From Hoylesella pleuritidis JCM 14110 (lineage in GTDB: Bacteria > Bacteroidota > Bacteroidia > Bacteroidales > Bacteroidaceae), in assembly GCF_000613725.1 (NCBI RefSeq), contig NZ_BAJN01000007.1:80868-144867 (forward strand): a DNA stretch of 64,000 nt. The letters run 5' to 3'. The notes below the pieces were generated by a model, which saw only the letters and a program-made list of their open reading frames with translations, ran no database searches and had not been told where the DNA came from. This document shows, in pieces, positions 26,584-35,418 of this stretch; positions within the stretch are counted from its first letter, which is position 1; every line of letters starts with the position of its first letter. The position numbers were made by a program, and so were the translations under genes.

Positions 26584-27461
26584 TATTTATAAAACTCTTT
26601 CTTACCAGCTGCTAATGTGTTCTTCATCAAAGAACAAATCGTCATCGGGCCGACACCGCCCGGTACGGGAGTAATGAACGAGCACTTGGGTGCCACCTCA
26701 TCAAACTTAACGTCTCCGTTCAAGCGGAAGCCACTCTTGCGAGTAGCATCAGGTACACGAGTCGTACCGACATCGATAACTACGGCTCCATCTTTCACCA
26801 TATCAGCCGTTACAAAATCCGGACGGCCAATGGCGGCAATAATAATATCGGCCTCACGACATTCTTCCTTCAAAGTAGCCGAATGACTATGGCATACCGT
26901 GACAGTAGCATCGCCATAGTGTTTCTGCATCATCAGTTGAGCCATCGGCTTGCCCACGATATTGCTCCGCCCCAAAATGACACATTTCTTACCGCTGGTC
27001 TCGATATGGTAGCGCTGTAACAGCGTCAGAATTCCTAACGGAGTAGCTGAGATAAAACACGGCAGACCAATAGACATACGTCCCACGTTGACTGGATGAA
27101 AGCCATCTACATCCTTATGATAATCGATAGCCTCAACGATTTTTTGCTCATCAATATGTTTCGGCAACGGTAATTGCACAATAAAGCCATCTACATCATC
27201 ATCCTTATTTAGTTTGTCGACACAAGCTAACAACTCTACTTCGGTAATATTATCTTCATAACGAATGAGCGTCGACTTGAATCCGCACTGCTCACAGGCC
27301 AAGACCTTGTTCTTGACATAAGTCTCTGACCCGCCGTCATGCCCCACGAGCACGGCCACCAGATGCGGTTGTTTGCCGCCATTCGCAACGATTTGCTTTA
27401 CTTCTTCAGCGATTTCGGCCTTGATTGCCGTCGCCATTGCTTTACCATCAATAAGTTTCAT
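26583..27461 (-). CDS. folD: Bifunctional methylenetetrahydrofolate dehydrogenase/cyclohydrolase
   Basis: Interconverts methylene- and formyl-tetrahydrofolate in one-carbon metabolism. About 292 aa from ATG 27461 ([13 protein letters not shown]); a start three codons upstream is possible. Motifs: [16 protein letters not shown] (catalytic Lys region), [49 protein letters not shown] (NADP site) and [20 protein letters not shown]. It lies between ffh and the small TPR gene. Confidence 0.96.
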   Translation of the reverse strand: MKLIDGKAMATAIKAEIAEEVKQIVANGGKQPHLVAVLVGHDGGSETYVKNKVLACEQCGFKSTLIRYEDNITEVELLACVDKLNKDDDVDGFIVQLPLPKHIDEQKIVEAIDYHKDVDGFHPVNVGRMSIGLPCFISATPLGILTLLQRYHIETSGKKCVILGRSNIVGKPMAQLMMQKHYGDATVTVCHSHSATLKEECREADIIIAAIGRPDFVTADMVKDGAVVIDVGTTRVPDATRKSGFRLNGDVKFDEVAPKCSFITPVPGGVGPMTICSLMKNTLAAGKKEFYK

Positions 27462-27473
27462 AGATATCATTAA

Positions 27474-28817
27474 TTAGAATTTAGACATTCCTTTCATTCT
27501 TCCCATCATACCGGCCATCTTTCCCATCTGACTGCCAGTGACCATTTTCATCATCTTTCGTGTCTGGTCGAACTGTTTGAGCAGGCGGTTCACTTCCTGA
27601 ATATTAGTTCCCGAACCTTTGGCTATACGCTGTCGGCGACTCGTGTTGAGCACTTCGGGATGCTGACGCTCCTTGGGTGTCATACTTTTGATGATGGCCT
27701 CAATCCCTTTGAAAGCATTATCATCTATATCGACATCCTTAATGGCTTTGCCCACTCCGGGTATCATCGAGGCCAAATCTTTCAAATTACCCATCTTTTT
27801 GATCTGTTCTATCTGTTTGAGGAAGTCGTTGAAGTCGAACTGATTCTTCTGAATCTTCTTCTGCAACTTCTTCGCTTCTTCCTCGTCAAACTGTTCTTGA
27901 GCACGCTCTACAAGCGAAACGATGTCGCCCATACCGAGGATTCGGTCAGCCATACGCGCAGGATGAAATACATCAAGAGCTTCCATCTTCTCGCCGGTAC
28001 CTACGAATTTGATAGGCTTTGTCACCACCGTGCGAATCGAAAGAGCTGCACCACCGCGGGTGTCGCCGTCGAGTTTGGTCAACACTACACCATCGAAATC
28101 TAACCGATCGTTAAATTCCTTAGCCGTGTTTACGGCATCTTGTCCTGTCATCGAGTCGACGACGAACAGCGTCTCATCCGGATGAACAGCCGATTTAAGA
28201 TTGGCAATCTCGTTCATCATCTCTTCATCGACAGCCAATCGACCCGCCGTATCGATAATCACTACGTCATTTCCTTTGGCTTTTGCTTCTTTGATAGCAT
28301 TACCAGCAATCTCAATGACATTCTTATTATCCGGTTCCGAATAAACGGGAACACCCACTTGTTCTCCCACTACCTTCAACTGATCGATAGCAGCAGGACG
28401 ATAAACGTCGCAAGCAACAAGCAACGGATTCTTATGCTGTTTGGATTTGAGCAGGTTGGCTAACTTACCGCTGAACGTAGTCTTACCCGATCCTTGCAAA
28501 CCCGACATCAAGATAACGGCAGGCCGACCGTTGAGATGCACCTCAGAAGCCTCACCTCCCATCAGTTCAGCCAGTTCATCGTGAACAATCTTCACCATCA
28601 GCTGCCCAGGTTTAACGGCAGTGAGCACGTTCATACCCATTGCTTTTTGCTTCACGGTGTCCGTAAATGTCTTGGCAACCTTAAAGTTTACGTCAGCATC
28701 TAACAGTGCCCGACGAACATCTTTCAATGTCTCAGCCACGTTGATCTCGGTGATTCGTCCCTCACCTTTTAATATCTTAAAACTCCGTTCAAGTCTTTCA
28801 TTTAAACTTTCAAACAT
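27474..28817 (-). CDS. ffh: Signal recognition particle protein Ffh
   Basis: GTPase that delivers nascent membrane proteins with 4.5S RNA to FtsY. About 447 aa from ATG 28817 (MFESLNERLERSF); the frame is open upstream but that part is not conserved. N domain, then G domain with GLQGSGKTTFSGKLA, DVYRPAAIDQL, DTAGRLAVDEEMM and TKLDGDTRGGAALS, and a Met-rich M domain (RQRIAKGSGTNIQEVNRLLK, then a tail of repeated GKMAGMMGRMKGM). First gene of a run with folD, the TPR gene and korDABC; a TAATTTTG box lies at 28860-28867 on the minus strand. Confidence 0.97.
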   Translation of the reverse strand: MFESLNERLERSFKILKGEGRITEINVAETLKDVRRALLDADVNFKVAKTFTDTVKQKAMGMNVLTAVKPGQLMVKIVHDELAELMGGEASEVHLNGRPAVILMSGLQGSGKTTFSGKLANLLKSKQHKNPLLVACDVYRPAAIDQLKVVGEQVGVPVYSEPDNKNVIEIAGNAIKEAKAKGNDVVIIDTAGRLAVDEEMMNEIANLKSAVHPDETLFVVDSMTGQDAVNTAKEFNDRLDFDGVVLTKLDGDTRGGAALSIRTVVTKPIKFVGTGEKMEALDVFHPARMADRILGMGDIVSLVERAQEQFDEEEAKKLQKKIQKNQFDFNDFLKQIEQIKKMGNLKDLASMIPGVGKAIKDVDIDDNAFKGIEAIIKSMTPKERQHPEVLNTSRRQRIAKGSGTNIQEVNRLLKQFDQTRKMMKMVTGSQMGKMAGMMGRMKGMSKF

Positions 28818-28984
28818 ATATCTCGGTATTAACCCTATTTCTGATCTAATCGTACGATACAAAATTAAGCATTCTATAAAGAAAAGAAACCATCGGGTAT
28901 TATGTTTTAAAGTATTTTTATCAAAAGTGCGCATAGTTTTATGCTGTGTGCAAAATGGTTTGTGCTTTTCAAAGTTGAAGACTT

Positions 28985-29932
28985 TCAGAAATCAAATCGA
29001 ACGATCAGTGGAAGATGATCACTGTAACCGTCATTATAACGGGGACCATTATAAGTACGTTTCGGCCGAAAACCACCGTATTTCTCATCCTTTTCTAACA
29101 GGAAAGGAAAATCGCCGATACAACACTCCACCACACTCCGGGCCACAGGCGGGCTACACACAATCTGATCAAGACTCCCCCACTCTCCACGAAACCGATA
29201 AGACCCCTTCGCACCGTTCTGTCCTCTAACTCCTGCCGACACGTTTTCCACACCATGTGCATAAAGTCGTTGCAGCGATTTATCTTGTGCATAATCGTTG
29301 AAATCGCCCGCAATGATAATGCGGGCAGTGGGCGAAAGACGATAAACCGAATCTACGGCAGCCCCCAAATAATCGGCTACCAAAATACGATGTGCTCTCG
29401 TGGCTCCTTCACCGCCTGCCCGACTCGGAGCATGCACGACAAAAACGTGCAGCGTGTCACCGTTAATCGTCTGCCCATTAACGTACAACAGGTCGCGTGT
29501 TAACCGCATATCCCCCTGCGTTTTAATGCGAATGGAATGGTGATGAATGGGACGGAATGAAAAAGGTGAGTACAATAGTGCTACGTCAATACCTCGGACA
29601 TCGGGCGAATGAGTCATCAGATATTCATAGCGAGCTTTACGCAGAAGCGATCGCTTGGTAAGATCGCGCATCACAGTGTCGTTTTCTACCTCGCAGAGCG
29701 CTACCAAATCGGGTAGCGTCCACGTGCTGTCCATCTCTCCACAGGCAATGATTTCCTGCCCAATACGATTCAGTTTGCGCCAATATCGAGTGCGTGTCCA
29801 ATGGTGATCGGATGTCGGCAGAAACTCATAATCCTGCTTCAGACTATCGTGCTGACAGTCGAACAAATTCTCGCAGTTCAATTCCACAAGCGTGAACAGA
29901 CTCGTTAATAGCAGACTCAGTATCATAAGCAA
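28985..29932 (-). CDS. Endonuclease/exonuclease/phosphatase family protein
   Basis: 315 aa with an N-terminal signal or membrane segment (MLMILSLLLTSLFTLV), so probably exported. The metal-dependent fold is shown by LNCENLFDCQHD, LPDLVALCEVEND (catalytic Glu), VFVVHAPSRAGGEGATRAHR, IIIAGDFNDYAQDKSLQRL (GDFN) and the final SDHLPLIV (SDH). Substrate is unknown: DNA, sugar phosphate or lipid phosphate are all possible in this superfamily. It lies 40 bp downstream of rloB, but its base composition is like the chromosome, not like the rlo pair. Confidence 0.85.
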   Translation of the reverse strand: MLMILSLLLTSLFTLVELNCENLFDCQHDSLKQDYEFLPTSDHHWTRTRYWRKLNRIGQEIIACGEMDSTWTLPDLVALCEVENDTVMRDLTKRSLLRKARYEYLMTHSPDVRGIDVALLYSPFSFRPIHHHSIRIKTQGDMRLTRDLLYVNGQTINGDTLHVFVVHAPSRAGGEGATRAHRILVADYLGAAVDSVYRLSPTARIIIAGDFNDYAQDKSLQRLYAHGVENVSAGVRGQNGAKGSYRFRGEWGSLDQIVCSPPVARSVVECCIGDFPFLLEKDEKYGGFRPKRTYNGPRYNDGYSDHLPLIVRFDF

Positions 29933-29971
29933 TATTAGATAACCTATTTCCTTAAAGGAATCACTTCTTTC

Positions 29972-30640
29972 TCATTTTTCAAGTACCGATGTCGGATTTT
30001 CTAATTCGTCTACCAATAAATCAACTTCGGTACAAGGATTATGAGAATTATAATTTTTATTACCTCTAAACTTTTCACGGAGTTTCTTTGCATTCTTCTT
30101 AGCCAATTCTTCTTTGGCTATTTCATTTAGTAAATTGTAGATTTTGGGATCATTCTTAGTATAGCTAAAAGATTCATATCCCTTTTTCTTTCGACATTCA
30201 TTTTCCAATTTCTTAATATAATCATCCCGTTTGATACCTGTATCAAGATATTGAAAATGAAGATAATACCACAATTCAAACGATTCATTACTCCACGCAC
30301 AACCTATTTTTTCTCGCTTTGCTAAAGCGATAGCTTCATTAAAATCTTTGAATTCATCCTTATCAAATACTACCCACACACGATCATATGGCAATTGCCG
30401 TTTACGTTCAAATTCGTCTTTCTTTTTTAGTGCTTCCTTTATCAAATTGGAGGTAGACAGTCCTTTCCCTTGGATACTCACATCAAGCACATCCGAGTAA
30501 TGATCTTTTATCAAAGCTTTAAAATAGTTAGGCTCTGTCTTCTCTCCCTCACACACAATGAGAAAACGTACGATTTTATTACCTCTATTTATAACTCGCC
30601 TTTGAGGAGCTTTAGCTTTATGTTTCGACATCTGTGTCAT
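29972..30640 (-). CDS. rloB: RloB family TOPRIM-like protein
   Basis: About 222 aa. Proteins of the RloB family were first noted inside restriction-modification loci. The TOPRIM-like core is FLIVCEGEKTEPNYFKAL (Glu in the first motif) with RVWVVFDKDEFKDFN (DxD) some 55 residues later, followed by CAWSNESFELWYYLHFQY. The C-terminus is Lys-rich. ATG 30640 or the next one at 30631 (MSKHKAKAPQRR) is likely; both follow the rloA stop within about 20 bp. The sequence is much more AT-rich than neighbouring genes, pointing to transfer. A defence role with RloA is inferred from family context. Confidence 0.8.
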   Translation of the reverse strand: MTQMSKHKAKAPQRRVINRGNKIVRFLIVCEGEKTEPNYFKALIKDHYSDVLDVSIQGKGLSTSNLIKEALKKKDEFERKRQLPYDRVWVVFDKDEFKDFNEAIALAKREKIGCAWSNESFELWYYLHFQYLDTGIKRDDYIKKLENECRKKKGYESFSYTKNDPKIYNLLNEIAKEELAKKNAKKLREKFRGNKNYNSHNPCTEVDLLVDELENPTSVLEK

Positions 30641-30650
30641 CAAATCGTAT

Positions 30651-31910
30651 TCAATTAATAAACGGTATTGCACCATAACGACCGTTGATATAATCATTTT
30701 CAATATCACGATCATTTCGTACTTTATTCCCATTTTCATCTTTGAATTCGAGTAACGAATAAAGATCCGAAGCCTCTGTCCGATCTTTTTCTGTAAACCA
30801 AATCTGATCTCTACGCAAATATTTAGTATTCAATAGGTGCGTATCGTGTGTTGCAAAAATCAGCTGTGCTCCTTTAAAATTAGTTTCAGGATCCATAAAA
30901 AGCGACACAATACTACACGTGAGCATTAAATGGAGTTTTGCGTCAAGTTCATCAATCACCAAAACGCCTCCGTCGTTAAGTGTATCAAAGATTGGGCCTG
31001 ACATCTCAACAACCTTTTGTGTATCGGCAGATTCCATCTTTTCCTCTTCAAAGGCTTTCATATCGACAATTTCTCCCGTCTCTTTATTATAAATATTATG
31101 AGTGGTCTTAGGAATAATTCTTGTCCTACCATTCATTCTCTCTCTAATCTCTTTTGGGAGCTCAGCCAAAAACTCCTCGGGAAAAGGCTGTTCTTCTATC
31201 ATCAGTTGATTAAAGCCAAGATTCAGACGATGGAAAAACTTATGCGCTTGTTCATACCCATCTTTATGCTGATCGAACATTTCCCACGTGAAGTTTTCAT
31301 ATCCTCTGCTATCTATACCAGACAGAGGATGACACTTTTTAAACCACGCCAAAATCTTATTCGATTTTTCTCCATTCAATTGAGCAACCAAGGAAAGGAA
31401 TAGTCTATTGTCAGGAGTAGATGTTTCCTTGCCTCTTCCTTCCTCAAAATAATTCTTAGAGATATTAAAATCACCTTTATCTCGTCCAAATAATCTGTGC
31501 TCTTTTGTTCCCACTTTAAACGGATTCTCATAGAGCCACTCAGAAACAATTTGTATATGATTATACTCAAAACCATAACGGTATTTGACGTCATCAAGCA
31601 AAAACTGGATTTCAAAAGATGTCGATTTTTCTTTTGACCCTAAGTCCAATGCAAAAGGTTCAAAAGGAAGTGTATCCGTAGGGTTCAATTTTACGGAATT
31701 TAAAATAAGGTGCCGCATAATAGCAATAGCCTTAATCACGTTACTCTTACCACTCGAGTTAGTACCATACATCACAGCAACAGGAAGAAGCTGGTATTTA
31801 TCTTTCCTGATAACAGATTCTGCCAATTCTTTGATACTAACAGCCTCCATACTCAAAATTCGTTCGTCCCTGAAAGAACGAAAATTGCCGAAAGTGAAAT
31901 TTACTAACAT
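30651..31910 (-). CDS. rloA: RloA-like AAA family ATPase
   Basis: About 419 aa ABC/SMC-like ATPase of the AAA_15/AAA_21 type. Start ATG 31910 (MLVNFTFGNFRSFRDERIL), the usual beginning of such proteins; a longer frame to 32000 is not conserved. Walker A GTNSSGKSN at residues 49-57, Walker B GGVLVIDELDAKLHL, and an H-loop IFATHDTHLL. The middle is Lys/Glu-rich. It partners rloB 10 bp downstream. A minus-strand TATCTTTG box lies at 31950-31957. AT-rich relative to its surroundings, so probably acquired. Confidence 0.82.
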   Translation of the reverse strand: MLVNFTFGNFRSFRDERILSMEAVSIKELAESVIRKDKYQLLPVAVMYGTNSSGKSNVIKAIAIMRHLILNSVKLNPTDTLPFEPFALDLGSKEKSTSFEIQFLLDDVKYRYGFEYNHIQIVSEWLYENPFKVGTKEHRLFGRDKGDFNISKNYFEEGRGKETSTPDNRLFLSLVAQLNGEKSNKILAWFKKCHPLSGIDSRGYENFTWEMFDQHKDGYEQAHKFFHRLNLGFNQLMIEEQPFPEEFLAELPKEIRERMNGRTRIIPKTTHNIYNKETGEIVDMKAFEEEKMESADTQKVVEMSGPIFDTLNDGGVLVIDELDAKLHLMLTCSIVSLFMDPETNFKGAQLIFATHDTHLLNTKYLRRDQIWFTEKDRTEASDLYSLLEFKDENGNKVRNDRDIENDYINGRYGAIPFIN

Positions 31911-32078
31911 AAGCGATCCTATTAAGTATTCATTACTGAATATCTGCTGCAAAGATACTAAAAAGACTTCAAAAAAAGATTTCACGAGAAGATATCTCAA
32001 AAAAAAGATAGTATAATATTACAGCCCGTTCAGTAAATCTCTCCTAAGTTTGCAATTTATTAAATCACTACTACAAAA

Positions 32079-32106
32079 ATCCCCGATACGCGTACGTATC
32101 GGGGAT
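32079..32106 (-). terminator. Terminator of the HU-like gene
   Basis: A 12-bp perfect stem ATCCCCGATACG/CGTATCGGGGAT with a CGTA loop, followed on the minus strand by TTTTTG. Confidence 0.85.
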
Positions 32107-32134
32107 AACTTTAACCATCTGCCGATTCTTTGAT

Positions 32135-32608
32135 TTAATGCCCTGCACCGCTACCAGAAGGCGGAGTCGTACCTCCTTTCTTCTTCTTGGTTACGCCTTT
32201 CCACTCTTCCCAGTCGATCTTCACATCGGAAAGACCGCGCACGGTAACCCGACTATTCGTAGAACCAGCACCAGCACGGAAACGAGTTTCAGGAATGAAA
32301 CGTATGCGCACGCCATTAATCTGTTTAGCCGTTACCTCTTTTTCAGTATTCACGCCATTCTTAGAAGCAGACGAAGTGAAATAGAACGTACCGATACCCG
32401 TGAGTTTCACCGAGCGACCTTGTGCCATATACTCGCCCATCACACCGCCCAAAGCAATCAGGACGGCATAGACATCGGCGGGGGTTACGGTCGATTCAGC
32501 CGACAGCCGTTTAGCGATCTGATCTGTCGTCACAGGGTTACCTACAAGTACCGACTGAGGGTACCATTTGTTGTTGACTTTCTTCAACATTTTCTTGTAA
32601 AATGCCAT
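32135..32608 (-). CDS. HU family DNA-binding protein (Bacteroidetes type)
   Basis: About 157 aa from ATG 32608 (MAFYKKMLKKVNNKWYPQ). The N-terminal two-thirds match the HU/IHF-like fold of the Bacteroidetes HU-HIG group: QIAKRLSAESTVTPADVYAV, GEYMAQGRSVKLTGIGTFYF, then a beta arm. A basic, then Gly/Ser/Pro-rich tail (KKKKGGTTPPSGSG) follows. Probably a nucleoid protein. Own promoter (32821-32851) and terminator. The 210-nt leader is long. Confidence 0.85.
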   Translation of the reverse strand: MAFYKKMLKKVNNKWYPQSVLVGNPVTTDQIAKRLSAESTVTPADVYAVLIALGGVMGEYMAQGRSVKLTGIGTFYFTSSASKNGVNTEKEVTAKQINGVRIRFIPETRFRAGAGSTNSRVTVRGLSDVKIDWEEWKGVTKKKKGGTTPPSGSGAGH

Positions 32609-32998
32609 ATTGTTTAACTGGTATTTATGCCGGAAATCTGCGTTTCGAACCCCGACTGATAAGTATTTTCCTACCAGCGTTCCTCTCCGCACTTTCATTC
32701 CGGCGGATTATTGATAAAATACATCGGAGACTTTCTCCGTGTTTTCTTGGTTTAGTCAATTAAGAGATTAAATCTTGATTAATAGATGCCTACTCGACAC
32801 CCCCTTTTAATCTTCACTTGCAAAGATACAAAATTTTGAAACGGATTGCAAGCTTTTTCCTCCGATTATCCCACGATGTATCTTAACTTTTACAGTAATT
32901 ACATTTCACAAGCCGTAAAAGAACCAAATAATGGAGCTTTACCGTACAGCATCTGTACGGCATTGCTCACCCATATCCCTCCCGCGCATTCTCATTCA
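32609..32998. other. Intergenic region between the HU-like gene and the nitroreductase
   Basis: 390 bp holding the HU promoter at 32821-32851 and its leader. No other gene is visible; the short frame at 32846-33046 has no protein-like features. Confidence 0.6.
32821..32851 (-). promoter_or_regulatory. Promoter for the HU-like gene
   Basis: Minus-strand TTG, 20-bp spacer, TATCTTTG (perfect TAnnTTTG). Confidence 0.7.
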
Positions 32999-33517
32999 CT
33001 AAACGTGATACACATAATCGGATTTACGCTGTGTAGCCTTACCTGACGGGGAAGACGCATAACCCAACACACAGAAGCCAATACCCTCATAATCGCCAGT
33101 TATACCCCAGTTGTGCAACATCTGCAGCCCTTCCTCACTTGCGAAAATCTCCTTCGCACGGTGTATCCAACAACTACCCAAACCTAACGAGTGGGCAGCA
33201 ATCAACAGATTACCCATTACTAACGAGCCATCGTAGATATAAGTAGGACGTTCCCTATCAGCCAACACTGCGAGCACCACCGGTGCCCCATAAAACGGAT
33301 CGCCTTTACTACCCATCACTTGGGCATTTAATTCAGAAAGGCGATCGCGCACAACCTTATCGGTTATCTCCACAATAACGGCCGGCTGTTTACCCTTTCC
33401 ACTCGGTGCATAAGTCCCTGCCTTGACCACTTTGTCTATCAATTCCTGCTCCGGCATCTTTTCCGGAACAAAATTCCTCACGCTACGCCGTGTGAGCAAT
33501 GCTTCAATCGTTTCCAT
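32999..33517 (-). CDS. Nitroreductase family protein
   Basis: 172-aa flavin (FMN) oxidoreductase. N-terminal RRSVRNFVPEKMPEQELID and the segment GTYAPSGKGKQPAVIVEI are the usual FMN-binding regions; GSLVMGNLLIAAHSLGLGSC and GFCVLGYASSPSGK complete the fold. The electron acceptor is unknown. It is divergent from an HxlR regulator across 185 bp with two perfect -7 boxes, an arrangement typical of regulator/target pairs for redox or electrophile stress. Confidence 0.93.
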   Translation of the reverse strand: METIEALLTRRSVRNFVPEKMPEQELIDKVVKAGTYAPSGKGKQPAVIVEITDKVVRDRLSELNAQVMGSKGDPFYGAPVVLAVLADRERPTYIYDGSLVMGNLLIAAHSLGLGSCWIHRAKEIFASEEGLQMLHNWGITGDYEGIGFCVLGYASSPSGKATQRKSDYVYHV

Positions 33518-33538
33518 ATTACTTGTTTTATTCTATTG

Positions 33539-33546
33539 CAAAAGTA
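33539..33546 (-). promoter_or_regulatory. -7 box for the nitroreductase gene
   Basis: Minus-strand TACTTTTG, about 20 bp before the ATG; no clear -33 TTTG, so activation may need a regulator. Confidence 0.5.
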
Positions 33547-33676
33547 CGGATAAATTATGAAAACTCAGCCATATCAACATAGAACTTTTGGCCAATATCC
33601 GGATAAATAGGGACTCTCTTAAATGCGCATCAACATCATTTAACCATTATTAGTATTTCTTGCAGTTTCTTTTTGC

Positions 33677-33684
33677 TACTTTTG
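33677..33684 (+). promoter_or_regulatory. -7 box for the HxlR regulator gene
   Basis: TACTTTTG 18 bp before the ATG. The mirror arrangement with the nitroreductase promoter makes shared control likely. Confidence 0.5.
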
Positions 33685-33702
33685 CGCGAAAAATCAAGAA
33701 AT

Positions 33703-34044
33703 ATGGCAGAATACTCAACTTGCCCCGTCAGACAGGTTATCAGTAAATTCGGTAATAAATGGTCAATACTTATTCTTTACTCATTGCATACCAGTGAGAG
33801 AGGAATTCTTCGTTTTAATGAACTTCAACGATTGATACCCGATTGTTCTCCCAAAATGCTTTCTGCAACACTGAAAAGCCTTGAGCAGAGCCACCTCATC
33901 CATCGTGAAATCTACCCTGTCGTTCCACCGAAAGTGGAATATTCTCTCACCACTACGGGACATTCGTTGATGCCTGTGATAATGGCCCTCATTGAATGGG
34001 CTGACCAACATTTTGACGAGATTGTGACAAAGAAAAATTTTTGA
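33703..34044 (+). CDS. HxlR family transcriptional regulator
   Basis: 113-aa winged-helix protein from ATG 33703 (MAEYSTCPVRQVISKFGNKW). The conserved cysteine near the N-terminus (STCPV), which is redox-sensing in several family members, is present. RFNELQRLIPDCSPKMLSAT and LKSLEQSHLIHREIYPVVPP with VEYSLTTTGHSLMPVI are classic HxlR stretches. It probably controls the divergent nitroreductase gene. Confidence 0.93.
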   Translation: MAEYSTCPVRQVISKFGNKWSILILYSLHTSERGILRFNELQRLIPDCSPKMLSATLKSLEQSHLIHREIYPVVPPKVEYSLTTTGHSLMPVIMALIEWADQHFDEIVTKKNF

Positions 34045-34097
34045 TAAGTTTTTTGTCCCAAAGAGCCCACTCACAACAACCAGCTCGAAATATCCTG

Positions 34098-34158
34098 ACA
34101 AGTATACGACCTCTGCCCTACTACTTGTATAGGAGTGCCCCACAAGTATACGACTTCT
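34098..34158 (-). repeat. Bipartite dispersed repeat, copy 1
   Basis: On the minus strand AGAAGTCGTATACT, 8 bp, ACTCCTATAC; a second half-copy (GAGGTCGTATACTTGT) follows. The same two words in the same order lie at 45773-45807 on the plus strand with an 11-bp gap. Confidence 0.6.
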
Positions 34159-34277
34159 CACCAAACACACCCGTACCTCCATTTCTAGCACTTCTTCTTA
34201 CAAAGTCAAATCTTTTGTCAATTTTCTATTCGGATGCCTTGAACGAAATGGAGCTACACGTCATCCGGATCTTCACT

Positions 34278-34322
34278 TAAAGCCCGTGAACCCACGTTAA
34301 GAACTTCAAATACCGGGCTTTA
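34278..34322. terminator. Possible terminator between convergent genes
   Basis: Perfect 9-bp stem TAAAGCCCG/CGGGCTTTA with a 27-nt loop; no long T-tract on either strand, so low confidence. Confidence 0.35.
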
Positions 34323-34350
34323 TTCATATACGAAATAACGTACTTACCCC

Positions 34351-35415
34351 CTACTTATTGATTATCTCCATCTGCTGTCTGACACTCTCTTCGTGGATGT
34401 TTTCAAAGATGCGGGCGGTAAATTCAGCAGACATTCCGCAGAGCGTCCCCTGTGCACCGCGCTTGTCGAGAATCTCGTTGTAACGTGCGGGCTGCAAAAC
34501 GGTCATATTGTGCTCTTTCTTATACTGCCCGATCTCGCGACTGATACGCATCCTTCGCGACAGCAAGTCCATCAGTTGATTGTCGAGGTCGTCTATCTGC
34601 CGGCGCAGTTGAGCAATACCCTCAGTGATAACGTACTCATCGCGCACCACGAGAAGCGAGAGGATGTAGTCTAAAACTTCGGGAGTAATTTGTTGCTTGG
34701 CATCGCTCCACGCCTCGTCGGGTGCACAATGACTCTCCACGATCAGTCCATCGAAGCCCAAATCCATCGCCTGTTGGCAGAGAGGTGCAATCAGCTCGCG
34801 GCGACCACCGATGTGACTGGGGTCGCAAATAATGGGCAGATTAGGAATGCGGCGGCGCAGTTCGATAGGAATTTGCCACATCGGTGCATTGCGATAAATC
34901 TTTTTTTCATAACTCGAAAAGCCGCGGTGGATGGCAGCGATACGCTTGATACCAGCCTGATTGACACGCTCCATTCCGCCGATCCACAGTTCAAGATCAG
35001 GATTGACAGGATTCTTGACGAGAATCGGTATGTCGACACCTTGCAGACTGTCAGCCAGAGCTTGCATTGCGAACGGATTGGCGCAGGTACGGGCGCCGAT
35101 CCAGAGAATGTCGAAGCCGTATTCAAGACACAATTCTACATGCTCAGGCGTGGCCACTTCAGTAGTAATCAGCATTCCCGTTTCATCTTTCACACGTTTC
35201 ATCCAAGGTAAGGCCTTCTCTCCGTTGCCTTCGAAACCACCGGGCTTAGTACGCGGTTTCCACACGCCGGCACGAAAGATGTGGCAACCCTTACGGGCCA
35301 ACTCGTTCGCAGTAGCGACGACTTGTTGTTCGGTCTCTGCCGAGCAGGGCCCTGCCATTACAATAGGGCGATTGTGGTCACTCGGCAAGTTGAGCGGCAG
35401 TAAATCTAATTCCAT
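34351..35415 (-). CDS. Bifunctional DAHP synthase / chorismate mutase
   Basis: First step of the shikimate pathway (phosphoenolpyruvate plus erythrose-4-phosphate), joined to chorismate mutase. 354 aa. Residues 1-260 are a type I-beta DAHP synthase: PIVMAGPCSAETEQQV, GVWKPRTKPGGFEGNG, LVKNPVNPDLELWIGGMERV, AIHRGFSSYEKK, PIICDPSHIGGRREL. Residues 265-354 are an AroQ-type mutase (QLRRQIDDLDNQLMDLLSRR, ISREIGQYKKEHNM). The mutase being C-terminal is common in Bacteroidetes. It follows a TPR gene by 3 bp. Confidence 0.95.
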   Translation of the reverse strand: MELDLLPLNLPSDHNRPIVMAGPCSAETEQQVVATANELARKGCHIFRAGVWKPRTKPGGFEGNGEKALPWMKRVKDETGMLITTEVATPEHVELCLEYGFDILWIGARTCANPFAMQALADSLQGVDIPILVKNPVNPDLELWIGGMERVNQAGIKRIAAIHRGFSSYEKKIYRNAPMWQIPIELRRRIPNLPIICDPSHIGGRRELIAPLCQQAMDLGFDGLIVESHCAPDEAWSDAKQQITPEVLDYILSLLVVRDEYVITEGIAQLRRQIDDLDNQLMDLLSRRMRISREIGQYKKEHNMTVLQPARYNEILDKRGAQGTLCGMSAEFTARIFENIHEESVRQQMEIINK

Positions 35416-35418
35416 AAT

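Larger units (their letters stand above)
34045..34350. other. Intergenic region between hxlR and the DAHP synthase gene (convergent)
   Basis: 306 bp with a bipartite repeat (34098-34158) also found at 45773-45807, and a hairpin at 34278-34322. No gene is seen. Confidence 0.6.
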
